Shown here piece by piece: positions 1-6,377 of a stretch of 11,388 nucleotides of DNA. Position 1 is the first letter of the stretch. Each line of letters begins with the position of its first letter. Source of the DNA: Amoebophilaceae bacterium UBA1467 (GTDB taxonomy: Bacteria > Bacteroidota > Bacteroidia > Cytophagales > Amoebophilaceae); assembly GCA_002325615.1 (NCBI GenBank), contig DCSL01000031.1, positions 1,028-12,415 of the forward strand. Direction: 5' to 3'. The notes beneath the pieces were generated by a model, which was not told where the DNA came from, did not search any database, and saw only the letters and a list, made by a program, of their open reading frames with translations. A program made the translations under genes and the position numbers.

Positions 1-46
1 TGGCAGCCCACGTTGCTCACTTCTCATCATTTAACCTATGTTTTAA

Positions 47-853
47 ATGCAGTTGAACTTAAAGAAACCATTAGCTTTTTTCGACTTAGAGGCTACAGGC
101 ACTAACATCACCCATGACCGCATCGTCGAAATTGCGATCATTACAGTCATGCCCAGCGGAGAGCAGCTGACCTTTGTTAAGAGGATCAATCCAGAAAAAC
201 CTATTCCACCAGAAGCGAGTCTGATTCACGGCATCTATGACAACGATGTGAAGGATGCTCCCAGCTTTAAACTGATTGCCAAGGAGTTGGTCAACTTCTT
301 GCAAGGCTGCGACCTAGCGGGTTTTAATGTCTTGCACTTTGATATTCCCATGCTCATAGAGAGCTTTTTGAGGGCAGGGGTAGATTTTAAGATGGAACAC
401 AGAAAAGTAGTAGATGTACAAAAAATTTTTCATTTGATGGAAAAACGGAATCTAACTGCTGCTTACCAATTCTATTGCCACAAACAGTTAGTAGGAGCGC
501 ACAGCGCTATGAATGATGCAGAGGCTACCTTAGCTGTGCTAAAAGCCCAAATAGCACACTATACAAACCAGCCTGTTACAGACCATACAGGACGCACATT
601 AGGTATTATTGAGAATGACGTAACCAAGCTTCATGCCCTAACAGCTGCTCCTATGTTGGATTTTGCGGGCAGGATGGTGTACGATCCGCGAGGGAAAGTA
701 GTATTCAATTTTGGAAAACATAAGGGTAAACCTGTAGCACAGGTCTTGCAACAAGAGCCTTCTTACTATAATTGGATCATGCAGGGGGATTTTCCACTTG
801 ACACCAAACGCAGGTTGACCCAAATTAAACTGCAAGTCAAAGAGGAGGGTTAA
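47..853 (+). CDS. DEDDh-family 3'-5' exonuclease (DNA polymerase III epsilon/DnaQ-like)
   Basis: Predicted to remove nucleotides from DNA or RNA 3' ends with two metal ions, as in the proofreading subunit of DNA polymerase III and its stand-alone relatives. All family motifs are visible in the 268 residues: Exo I FDLEATG (Asp13, Glu15), Exo II GFNVLHFD (Asp99) and Exo III HSAMNDAEA (His152, Asp157), so the DEDDh active site is complete. A second small domain follows at about 220-260 (FNFGKHKGK...YYNWIMQGDFP), a C-terminal module common on Bacteroidetes exonucleases of this type. The ATG at 47 is preferred because the ATG at 38 meets a stop almost at once and the catalytic fold starts about eight residues in. 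No Shine-Dalgarno is visible, which is normal for Bacteroidetes. It converges with the permease gene, 31 bases away. Whether it is the replicative proofreader or a repair exonuclease cannot be told here. Confidence 0.93.
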   Translation: MQLNLKKPLAFFDLEATGTNITHDRIVEIAIITVMPSGEQLTFVKRINPEKPIPPEASLIHGIYDNDVKDAPSFKLIAKELVNFLQGCDLAGFNVLHFDIPMLIESFLRAGVDFKMEHRKVVDVQKIFHLMEKRNLTAAYQFYCHKQLVGAHSAMNDAEATLAVLKAQIAHYTNQPVTDHTGRTLGIIENDVTKLHALTAAPMLDFAGRMVYDPRGKVVFNFGKHKGKPVAQVLQQEPSYYNWIMQGDFPLDTKRRLTQIKLQVKEEG

Positions 854-884
854 GCTTGCTGATATTCTTTTCTAAGAAGAAGGT

Positions 885-1784
885 TCAACAAGGCGGGCTG
901 TTTTTTGATGAGAGCAGTCTCTTATTGCTACGATGCTGGTAATACACAATAAACAAGGTGCAAGGGATAATCATAGCAGCACCCAAGTAGCTACTCCTGC
1001 TAGGCAATTCCTGAAAAAACAGATGCCCCACCCCCATAGAGATTGGTAGCTCTAAGTAACGAAAAGGCGCTAACGACGAAACACTGGTCAGCGTAAAGGC
1101 TTTGAGCAAAAGGTACAAGACCAAATTACTAGTAATTCCTAAAACTAAGAGCCACGGTATTACATGCTTTGGAGGCATGGTACCAGCATATATGGCCGGT
1201 AGAGCCAACAATACAATAGCAGCTAGTGTGGAGTAGAAAAGCATGCACAGCATTGGTTCTTGAGTAACATACTTCTTGTTAATGATATCCAGTAGCCCAA
1301 ACACTCCAGCTGCCAACACAAAAAATAAAGAAGTGCCATAGAAAGACCAGGAGCTTGGCTGCAAGACCAGAACAATTCCACCAAAACCTACTAGCGTAGC
1401 CACCCACATAGGCCAAGTAACACGCTCCCGCAAAAAGATAGGTGCCAGTAAGAGCACAAAGATGGGCACCGTAAAACTCATGATTGTAGCCGTGGTAATA
1501 GGTGCTTCATTGACACCGTGACTCCACAAACTTATGGCTACAAAAAGCAGCCCACCTCGCATAACATGCAGCAAAGGCCTATGGGTTTTAAAGGAGACTT
1601 GGCCTTGGTAAAGCATGAGCGGTAGTAAGGTAATTGTGCCAAAGAAACATCGGAAAAAAGCTACTTGCCAAGGGCTCATGTAGGTGCCAACATATTTCGT
1701 GATAGCATCGTTGCCACAGCTAACAATGAGACTCAGCACAAACCACAGAACGGCCTTGAGGTACTTCACAAGTGACCTATCCAT
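885..1784 (-). CDS. EamA/DMT-family permease, possibly an S-adenosylmethionine carrier
   Basis: An inner-membrane transporter of the drug/metabolite superfamily. The 299 residues form about ten hydrophobic segments in two halves of five, as expected for two EamA repeats. Recognisable pieces are the first-helix region with NDAITKYVG, the motif SPWQVAFFRCFFGTITLLP near residue 40, LRERVTWP ending the first repeat, and the second repeat ending near FQELPSRSSYLGAAMIIP. Overall layout resembles the SAM transporters of Rickettsia and Chlamydia-like intracellular bacteria, which import SAM from the host; that substrate is inference from family resemblance only. It starts 12 bases after the mnmA stop on the same strand, so the two are very likely cotranscribed. 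It ends TGA and converges with the exonuclease gene. The basic tail (HRSNKRLL) is consistent with a cytoplasmic C-terminus. Confidence 0.85.
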   Translation of the reverse strand: MDRSLVKYLKAVLWFVLSLIVSCGNDAITKYVGTYMSPWQVAFFRCFFGTITLLPLMLYQGQVSFKTHRPLLHVMRGGLLFVAISLWSHGVNEAPITTATIMSFTVPIFVLLLAPIFLRERVTWPMWVATLVGFGGIVLVLQPSSWSFYGTSLFFVLAAGVFGLLDIINKKYVTQEPMLCMLFYSTLAAIVLLALPAIYAGTMPPKHVIPWLLVLGITSNLVLYLLLKAFTLTSVSSLAPFRYLELPISMGVGHLFFQELPSRSSYLGAAMIIPCTLFIVYYQHRSNKRLLSSKNSPPC

Positions 1785-1796
1785 TATTTTATTGGT

Positions 1797-2936
1797 TTAC
1801 TTACCGTGTGCAGTGGAGTGAGTTACTGGCAAGTAGTTTTGATGAAAGGAACGGGTAATCCACCCCCCCCCTACCACATCATCACCTTCATAGAAGACGG
1901 CAGCTTGGCCTGGTGCTACAGCATGTACGCCCTTGCCAAAAAACACCTTCATGGTATCTCCTGTTTGCTCAATCACAGCTGGGGTGCCTGGGTCATTATA
2001 ACGCACTTTGGTAACAGTATCCAGCTTGTGACCTTGCAGGTCAGCATACTTGGCCATATTTAACTTGCTTACGTACATGCCATCTCTGGCCAAGGCATCA
2101 AACGTACCAAGCACCACCTGATTCTGCTCTTTCCGAATTTCTATCACGTATACAGGGTAGCCTAGTGCAATGCCCAATCCCTTCCGCTGTCCAACAGTAT
2201 AAAAAGGGTACCCCTCGTGCTGACCAACCACAGTGCCATCCTCTAAGACAAACTCCCCCCCTCTCACTTGCTCCTCCAAGCCTACTACCCTACGCTTGAG
2301 AAAACCCCGGTAATCATTGTCAGGCACAAAGCAGATTTCGTATGACTCTGGCTTGTTAAGCAAGTCTTTGAAACCCCTTGCCTTGGCAAAAGCACGTATC
2401 TCAGGCTTAGTCAGACTACCTAAAGGCAATATCGTCCTGCTTAAACTAGCCTGCGAAACTCCCCAAAGCGCATAAGATTGATCTTTGTTGCGGTCTTTTC
2501 CTTTGGAAATGATATAGCGACCATTTTCTTCACGCACCTTAGCATAGTGACCCGTAGCAATGTATGCACAATTGAGCTTATCTGCCCTCCGGAGCAATGC
2601 ATCCCACTTAATGTGTGTGTTGCACAACACACATGGATTGGGCGTTCTGCCTAACAAATACTCTGAGGTAAAATGATTAATAACAGAATCTCCAAACTCC
2701 TCTCGAATATCCAAGATCAAGTGTGGAAAACCTAGTTCAACAGCAATATTGCGCGCATCGTTGATCGAATCTAAGCTACAACAGCCAGTTTCTTTCTTGC
2801 TACCACCACTGTTCGCGTAGTCCCACGTTTTCATCGTAAGACCTACCACTTCATAGCCTTGCTCATGCAGCATCACTGCAGCTACGGAGCTATCTATACC
2901 ACCACTCATGGCTACCAATACACGTTTTGTACTCAT
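1797..2936 (-). CDS. mnmA: tRNA-specific 2-thiouridylase MnmA
   Basis: Thiolates U34 of the tRNAs for Lys, Glu and Gln in the cytoplasm, taking sulfur from a persulfide relay and adenylating the uridine with ATP. The 379 residues show the PP-loop MSGGIDSS (residues 10-17), the signature NPCVLCN (Cys102, the first catalytic cysteine, and Cys105), ATGHYAKV at 127-134, KDQSYALWG at 151-159, and the second catalytic cysteine in YEICFVPDNDYRGFL (Cys202). VGQRKGLGIALG marks the central domain and GGGWI the end of the beta-barrel domain. Length is close to the family norm, with a tail of about 20 residues. It is divergent from the barrel gene (89 bases to that gene's chosen start) and leads into the permease gene. 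Codons for the Gly-Gly-Gly near the C-terminus form an uninterrupted run of eight G (C on the plus strand, 1863-1870). All key residues are present, so it should be functional. Confidence 0.97.
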   Translation of the reverse strand: MSTKRVLVAMSGGIDSSVAAVMLHEQGYEVVGLTMKTWDYANSGGSKKETGCCSLDSINDARNIAVELGFPHLILDIREEFGDSVINHFTSEYLLGRTPNPCVLCNTHIKWDALLRRADKLNCAYIATGHYAKVREENGRYIISKGKDRNKDQSYALWGVSQASLSRTILPLGSLTKPEIRAFAKARGFKDLLNKPESYEICFVPDNDYRGFLKRRVVGLEEQVRGGEFVLEDGTVVGQHEGYPFYTVGQRKGLGIALGYPVYVIEIRKEQNQVVLGTFDALARDGMYVSKLNMAKYADLQGHKLDTVTKVRYNDPGTPAVIEQTGDTMKVFFGKGVHAVAPGQAAVFYEGDDVVGGGWITRSFHQNYLPVTHSTAHGK

Positions 2937-2976
2937 GTATACCTCTGATTAGACTGTTAAATTGCCTCCAATATAC

Positions 2977-2984
2977 TACTTTTG
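2977..2984 (+). promoter_or_regulatory. Possible Bacteroidetes -7 element before the barrel gene
   Basis: TACTTTTG fits the Bacteroidetes -7 consensus TAnnTTTG and lies 41 bases before the chosen ATG at 3026, in the gap divergent from mnmA. No TTG sits at the usual 19-21 base distance upstream (the nearest, at 2962-2964, is only 12 bases away), so this is a half-match. Confidence 0.35.
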
Positions 2985-3025
2985 TCCTCACACAAGCGCT
3001 TCAGTGCCCCCGCATAATAAAAGCT

Positions 3026-3649
3026 ATGCTGCTGAAAACCATTGTCAAAATAAGTTCCGTCAATAACCTGAGTAATGCCCGGTATTGTGCAGGAATGGGA
3101 GTAGCGATGATGGGATTTTCGCTAGATAACGGACACACGCACTACGTTGATGCCGAGCAGTTCAAGTCCATTACCCAGTGGATCAAGGGAGTGGCCCTGA
3201 TAGGAGAACTCAGCACTACCGATTCAGCAATCATTCACCACACACTTGACCAATACACGCTGGACTACTTACAGCTAAACCACCCCATAGCGTTGCCCAC
3301 TATTACCAGCTTGGATATTCCTATATTGCTCAAGCTCAGCCTCCAAGGCAACGAGGTGCTGGTGTCACTGCAAACACTCATGGATACTTATGCACCTCAT
3401 GTCAAGTATTTTTTACTTGACACTGCATCCCCCCATAAGGCTGCTGTCGCCTCTTTACAACCTACCATCAACTGCCTGGCTAATAGCTTTCCCATCTTAC
3501 AAGGTTACCATGTATCTTTAGCAACTCTTCCCCACTTGCTTAGCACCCAACTTCAGGGCATTGCCTTACAAGGGGCTACAGCAGCCGAGCCTGGCTATGA
3601 GGACTTTGCTCCGTTGGCTGATGTGTTAGAGTACCTAGCCATAGAGTAG
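3026..3649 (+). CDS. Degenerate phosphoribosylanthranilate isomerase (TrpF)-like barrel protein
   Basis: A TIM-barrel protein related to TrpF but probably not a working isomerase. The first strand reads VKISSVNNLSNARYCAGMGV, aligning with TrpF's VKICG segment, but the position of the catalytic cysteine is Ser10. The mid-barrel YFLLDT retains the aspartate-bearing strand, and the end EPGYEDFAPLADVLEYL matches TrpF's ...PGxKD... terminus. The glycine-rich phosphate-binding segments (GGTG and GGL) cannot be found; LQGYHVSLATLP stands where GGL-type sequence is expected. The frame is open from 2927, but the family starts at MLLKT (ATG 3026), giving 207 residues; the extra 33 residues have no barrel character. 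Similar paralogs occur in other Bacteroidetes, from memory. No other tryptophan gene lies here, and a symbiont would rarely keep that pathway, so a different role is likely. Stop is TAG; it converges on accA. Confidence 0.7.
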   Translation: MLLKTIVKISSVNNLSNARYCAGMGVAMMGFSLDNGHTHYVDAEQFKSITQWIKGVALIGELSTTDSAIIHHTLDQYTLDYLQLNHPIALPTITSLDIPILLKLSLQGNEVLVSLQTLMDTYAPHVKYFLLDTASPHKAAVASLQPTINCLANSFPILQGYHVSLATLPHLLSTQLQGIALQGATAAEPGYEDFAPLADVLEYLAIE

Positions 3650-3688
3650 GCGTTAAGTAACAACAGGGTCTTTCAAAAGGAACATGCC

Positions 3689-4651
3689 TCAAGTCGTTGT
3701 GGCACCTGTCACAACGCCCATCTTACAGAACTTTGCCAAGCGTTGCTTGATGCGTTTCTCAGGAGAGAGCTTGCCAAGGGCCTTGAGTTGCCTAGAAATT
3801 TCATCTCTGAGTGTCGCTGCCATCCCTGAAGGGTCCCTGTGTGCACCGCCTAAAGGCTCCGGGATGATACCATCAATCAAGTTCTGCGCTAGCATATCTC
3901 TGGCCGTCAACTTCAATACCTCAGCTGCCTGCTCTTTATAGTCCCAGCTTTTCCAAAGGATCGAGGAGCATGATTCTGGTGATATCACCGAGTACCATGT
4001 ATTTTCAAGCATCAGCACCTGATCTCCAACGGCAATGCCCAGCGCACCCCCAGAGGCACCCTCGCCAATGATGATACAGACAATGGGCACACGGAGGGAA
4101 AACATTGCCTGGATGTTGTGTGCAATGGCCTCAGCTTGTCCGTATTCCTCTGCTTCCAGGCCAGGATAAGCTCCTGGTGTATCAACGAGCGTAACAATAG
4201 GTTTGTTAAATTTTTCTGCCAGCTTCATGAGCCGCAGAGCTTTTCTATATCCCGCCGGGTTGGCCATGCCGAAATTTCTTGCTTGTCGTTCGTTCGTATT
4301 TCTTCCTTTCTGATGCCCAATAAACATGATGGTCTCTCCTGCTAGCTTGCCCAAACCACCTACAATTGCTTTGTCATCTCCCATCGCACGATCCCCATGC
4401 AGCGCAATGAACCCTTCGGTCATGTAGTTGAGGTAGTCAAGCGTGTAGGGCCGTTCAGCATGGCGCGACAGTTGGACACGTTGCCAACGTGTCAGGTTTT
4501 GGAAAGTGGTTATTTGCAGGGATTTGATCTCTTGTTCCAACTTCTGCATAGCCTTAGTCAAGCTACTTCCCTGCTTCTGGGCCACCTTCTCCTTCATCAA
4601 GGCAAGCTTTTCTTCAAGTTGTGCAATGGGCTTCTCAAATTCTAGGTGCAT
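3689..4651 (-). CDS. accA: Acetyl-CoA carboxylase carboxyltransferase subunit alpha
   Basis: With AccD it transfers the carboxyl group from biotin to acetyl-CoA, making malonyl-CoA for fatty acid synthesis in the cytoplasm. The 320 residues show the family order: an N-terminal helical hairpin (LEFEKPIAQLEEKLALMKEK, then a basic helix to about residue 50), RPYTLDYLNYM, ALHGDRAMGDDKAIVGGLG, HQKGRNTNE, FGMANPAGYRKALRLM, LVDTPGAYPGLEAEE, the oxyanion-forming GEGASGGALGIAVGD near residue 200, and SVISPESCSSILWK. Length equals that of typical Bacteroidetes AccA. Start ATG 4651 matches the usual N-terminus MHLEFEKP; no Shine-Dalgarno. It stands alone here, converging with the barrel gene and divergent from the tRNA gene. 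Its C-terminal tail after KRIKQRLAKFCKMG is slightly unusual (VVTGATTT) but short. Complete and presumably essential. Confidence 0.97.
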   Translation of the reverse strand: MHLEFEKPIAQLEEKLALMKEKVAQKQGSSLTKAMQKLEQEIKSLQITTFQNLTRWQRVQLSRHAERPYTLDYLNYMTEGFIALHGDRAMGDDKAIVGGLGKLAGETIMFIGHQKGRNTNERQARNFGMANPAGYRKALRLMKLAEKFNKPIVTLVDTPGAYPGLEAEEYGQAEAIAHNIQAMFSLRVPIVCIIIGEGASGGALGIAVGDQVLMLENTWYSVISPESCSSILWKSWDYKEQAAEVLKLTARDMLAQNLIDGIIPEPLGGAHRDPSGMAATLRDEISRQLKALGKLSPEKRIKQRLAKFCKMGVVTGATTT

Positions 4652-4671
4652 GTGTCAAGCATTTATATACC

Positions 4672-4679
4672 CAAAACTA
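4672..4679 (-). promoter_or_regulatory. Possible -7 element for accA
   Basis: On the minus strand this reads TAGTTTTG, a match to TAnnTTTG, ending 20 bases before the accA ATG. No convincing TTG lies at the right distance upstream, so the match is partial. It is the only exact -7 match seen near the accA start. Confidence 0.35.
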
Positions 4680-4746
4680 AAATGTGTTTTGTCACTAACC
4701 TAGCTTCTTTGGTTGAAAGTCGATAGCAGATAATTGATAGGATTGC

Positions 4747-4776
4747 TTGTAATGCGCCGCTAATTTCCTAATTTTG
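4747..4776 (+). promoter_or_regulatory. Bacteroidetes-type promoter for tRNA-Asp
   Basis: TTG at 4747-4749, a 19-base spacer, then TAATTTTG at 4769-4776. This is a textbook fit to the primary Bacteroidetes sigma-factor promoter (TTG, about 19-20 bases, TAnnTTTG). Transcription would begin near 4783, giving a leader of about 45 bases before the tRNA at 4827. It is the best promoter match in the window and supports the phylum assignment. Confidence 0.65.
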
Positions 4777-4826
4777 GTCGTCTTCCTGGGTGTTGTGCAC
4801 CATCGGCAAGTCATCTATTTCATGCT

Positions 4827-4900
4827 GGTCCGGTAGTTCAGTTGGTTAGAATGCCTGCCTGTCACGCAGGAGGTCGCGGGTTCGAGTCCCGTCCGGACCG
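4827..4900 (+). tRNA. tRNA-Asp (anticodon GTC)
   Basis: A complete cloverleaf of 74 nucleotides. Acceptor stem GGTCCGG (4827-4833) pairs with CCGGACC (4893-4899), discriminator base G at 4900. The D stem is GTTC (4836-4839) with GAAT (4849-4852), closed partly by a G-T pair. The anticodon stem is CCTGC/GCAGG around the loop CTGTCAC with anticodon GTC at 4861-4863. The T arm is GCGGG-TTCGAGT-CCCGT. The 3' CCA is not encoded and must be added by CCA transferase. It sits exactly at the border between conserved genes on the left and accessory genes on the right. Confidence 0.98.
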
Positions 4901-4982
4901 CTTTCCCTCCTTTCAGTTCCTGACAATTAAGCACTTGAAAAAAGCGCCTTTGCTGATCAATTTATGAGTCATTGCTTGGCAG

Positions 4983-5006
4983 TTGTTGCAAGACCTATTG
5001 CAACAA
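4983..5006. repeat. Perfect 9-bp inverted repeat with 6-base loop
   Basis: TTGTTGCAA at 4983-4991 and TTGCAACAA at 4998-5006, separated by GACCTA. It lies between the tRNA gene and the stop of the small minus-strand gene at 5026, where it could form a transcript-end hairpin, although no T-run follows on either strand. A protein-binding site or an insertion-sequence end are alternatives. Confidence 0.5.
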
Positions 5007-5025
5007 TCTTGATACTAGACAGACT

Positions 5026-5379
5026 CTAAGCGCTCATCACCTCTAACTCCTCCTTCAGCTCGTCAGGATACGAAGATCCATCTTCTATATGATAACAGTC
5101 AATGGACAGCCCTATCCCTAGCTTTGATAATAGCTTAATATCCTTATCCTCTATGTACCAGGAAGCACCACCATCGTCTTGATAAAAGAAATTTAGCGTG
5201 AGATCAATGTCTTCTGCCCCACAATCACGCATTATTTGGTGATGCTTGACAATAAATTCTAGTATATCTTCCCACGCTATTTTATCACCAAGCTTATTGA
5301 GGTTAGAAGGGTGGTCAATAATAGCGCCGCCATGGGATACAATATCTTTTTGTATACCCAGACACCTCGCCCGGCTCAT
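5026..5379 (-). CDS. Small acidic protein of unknown function, possible immunity protein
   Basis: A 117-residue soluble, acidic protein with no signal peptide or membrane segment. I do not firmly recognise it. The middle-to-end part (DIDLTLNFFYQDDGG, SWYIEDKDIKLLSKLGIG, LSIDCYHIEDG) looks like an alternating beta/alpha domain and faintly recalls the C-terminal half of DUF4279-type proteins; that is weak. The ATG at 5379 is the only ATG at the 5' end; the frame stays open for only 11 more codons upstream, so an N-terminal truncation is possible. It is the first gene downstream of a decayed toxin-like gene on the same strand, the place where immunity genes of polymorphic toxins usually lie, so an orphan immunity protein is a reasonable inference from position, size and acidity. 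Stop is TAG. No promoter with a full TAnnTTTG match is visible upstream. Confidence 0.55.
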   Translation of the reverse strand: MSRARCLGIQKDIVSHGGAIIDHPSNLNKLGDKIAWEDILEFIVKHHQIMRDCGAEDIDLTLNFFYQDDGGASWYIEDKDIKLLSKLGIGLSIDCYHIEDGSSYPDELKEELEVMSA

Positions 5380-5403
5380 GTGCTTCTCTGAAGCAAATAG
5401 TAG

Positions 5404-5461
5404 GCAAGTTTTTTAGTAAGTCTTTCGGGATAAAACTATCCCCGGTCAATGCCTAACTTGC
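5404..5461. repeat. Nested inverted repeats before the small acidic gene
   Basis: Outer arms GCAAGTT (5404-5410) and AACTTGC (5455-5461), with an inner hairpin GGGATA (5427-5432) and TATCCC (5437-5442) around a four-base loop. It fills the gap between the stop of the decayed gene (5473) and the small gene's start (5379). It could be a transcript-end or leader structure. The arms are short and chance cannot be excluded. Confidence 0.3.
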
Positions 5462-5472
5462 AAAGGCTCTGA

Positions 5473-5945
5473 TCATGGTATAAAATCAGTAAGTGGTACT
5501 TGGGTAGGTATTGTTTGCTTGGTCACAGGGTGTTTGAAAACAATATTCCCTAAATGATCTATCCCTGTGTCAGGGTTTTTAAAAGTTCTTCTTGCGCAAT
5601 AGGGTTTCAAATTTTTATAAAATTCTCTTTTTCACAGGATGCACCTGATCTGGATGGATATTCAACCTTTTAGCCAGCTTTTTTTAATAACAGAGGTGAT
5701 ACCCTTCTCCACCATCCTACCACCCATCTTCTGAACGAACTGGATAGCTTCTTGGCCTACAGTGCTATTTGTTAGCTTAATAAGGATTTTATCTGCTTTT
5801 TTGTCTGCTTACCCAGCTTCAGCAGTTTGCCTGCGGTAAGCAATATATGCGCTGCCTTGGCCTCTGGCGCTATGATCCAGAAACTTGCCTCAATAGCAAC
5901 CTCTTGGAGTAATTCTTACTGTTCTTGTTCCTAATCAGCAGAGAG
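5473..5945 (-). pseudogene. Decayed C-terminal part of the toxin-like gene (several shifts and stops)
   Basis: Not an open frame, but protein-like sequence can be followed through three frames in order. The frame of the upstream segments runs through stops TAG 5931-5933 and TAA 5916-5918, then encodes ASFWIIAPEAKAAHILLTAG and LLKLGKQTKK. At the six-A run (plus-strand T 5797-5802) it moves to ILIKLTNSTVGQEAIQFVQK and MGGRMVEKGITSVIKK. At the seven-A run (plus-strand T 5679-5685) it moves again to LAKRLNIHPDQVHPVKKRIL, then a TAA at 5615-5617, then KFETLLRKKNF. Near 5576-5584 it moves to KNPDTGIDHLGNIVFKHP and ends QTIPTQVPLTDFIP with TGA at 5473-5475. A tail of this kind (NPDTGIDHLGN...) is familiar to me from Amoebophilaceae toxin-like proteins, from memory only. 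Breaks sit largely at homopolymer runs, so real decay and assembly error must be separated. Confidence 0.65.
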
Positions 5946-6347
5946 CTACTGCTCATCTTCATCAGAAGAATAGAGTACTTCTTCATTCTCGTCTTCATCA
6001 AAGGTAGTAAGTATGTCTACTTCCTGAAGCTCTTGGCCATGGACCTGACATGCCTCCAACAACTGACTACGCAAGCCTCTTATAGCATTGAGATGCACTT
6101 TAGTGGCTTCTTGTTCCTGAAACACACGGTTCCAAACCAAAGGATCTACATCCTGGGTTTCGAAGCCCAAGACCTGATGGCAGTAGGAGTGCTTAGTAGA
6201 TTTCTTAAGTACCTCTACGCTTTTTAAGACGCTCTTCCCTTGCTCCTGGAGTGCTACGCGGCCTGCGGGGGTTGCTAAGCGCCAGCGCTCTAGATAGCCC
6301 CCAACAGCCTCTTGGGCTGCCTGCTGGGGTGGTAAAAGTACTAACAC
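5946..6347 (-). pseudogene. Middle segment of the decayed toxin-like gene (133 codons open)
   Basis: An open stretch with only a GTG at its start and no upstream ATG, lying in the same frame as the larger segment before it (10 codons after that segment's TAG at 6378-6380) and the remnants after it. It encodes a soluble, mostly helical sequence: LPPQQAAQEAVGGYLERWRL, GRVALQEQGKSVLKSVEVLKK, VWNRVFQEQEATKVHLNAI, then a very acidic end DEDENEEVLYSSDEDEQ before TAG 5946-5948. I recognise no domain. Beyond the stop the Gln/Glu-rich character continues unchanged (LSAD, stop, EQEQ, stop, ELLQEVAIEAS), which suggests former CAG or CAA codons. It could instead be translated as a separate small protein, but the weak start and the frame continuity argue for a gene fragment. 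Confidence 0.6.
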
Positions 6348-6377
6348 GGGGTAGGCTCGGCATCTTGTGGTCCTCCG

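Noticed and set aside
2927..3025. Longer start for the TrpF-like gene, adding 33 residues
   Set aside because: The extra sequence overlaps the mnmA start, has no barrel character, and the family begins at the ATG at 3026.
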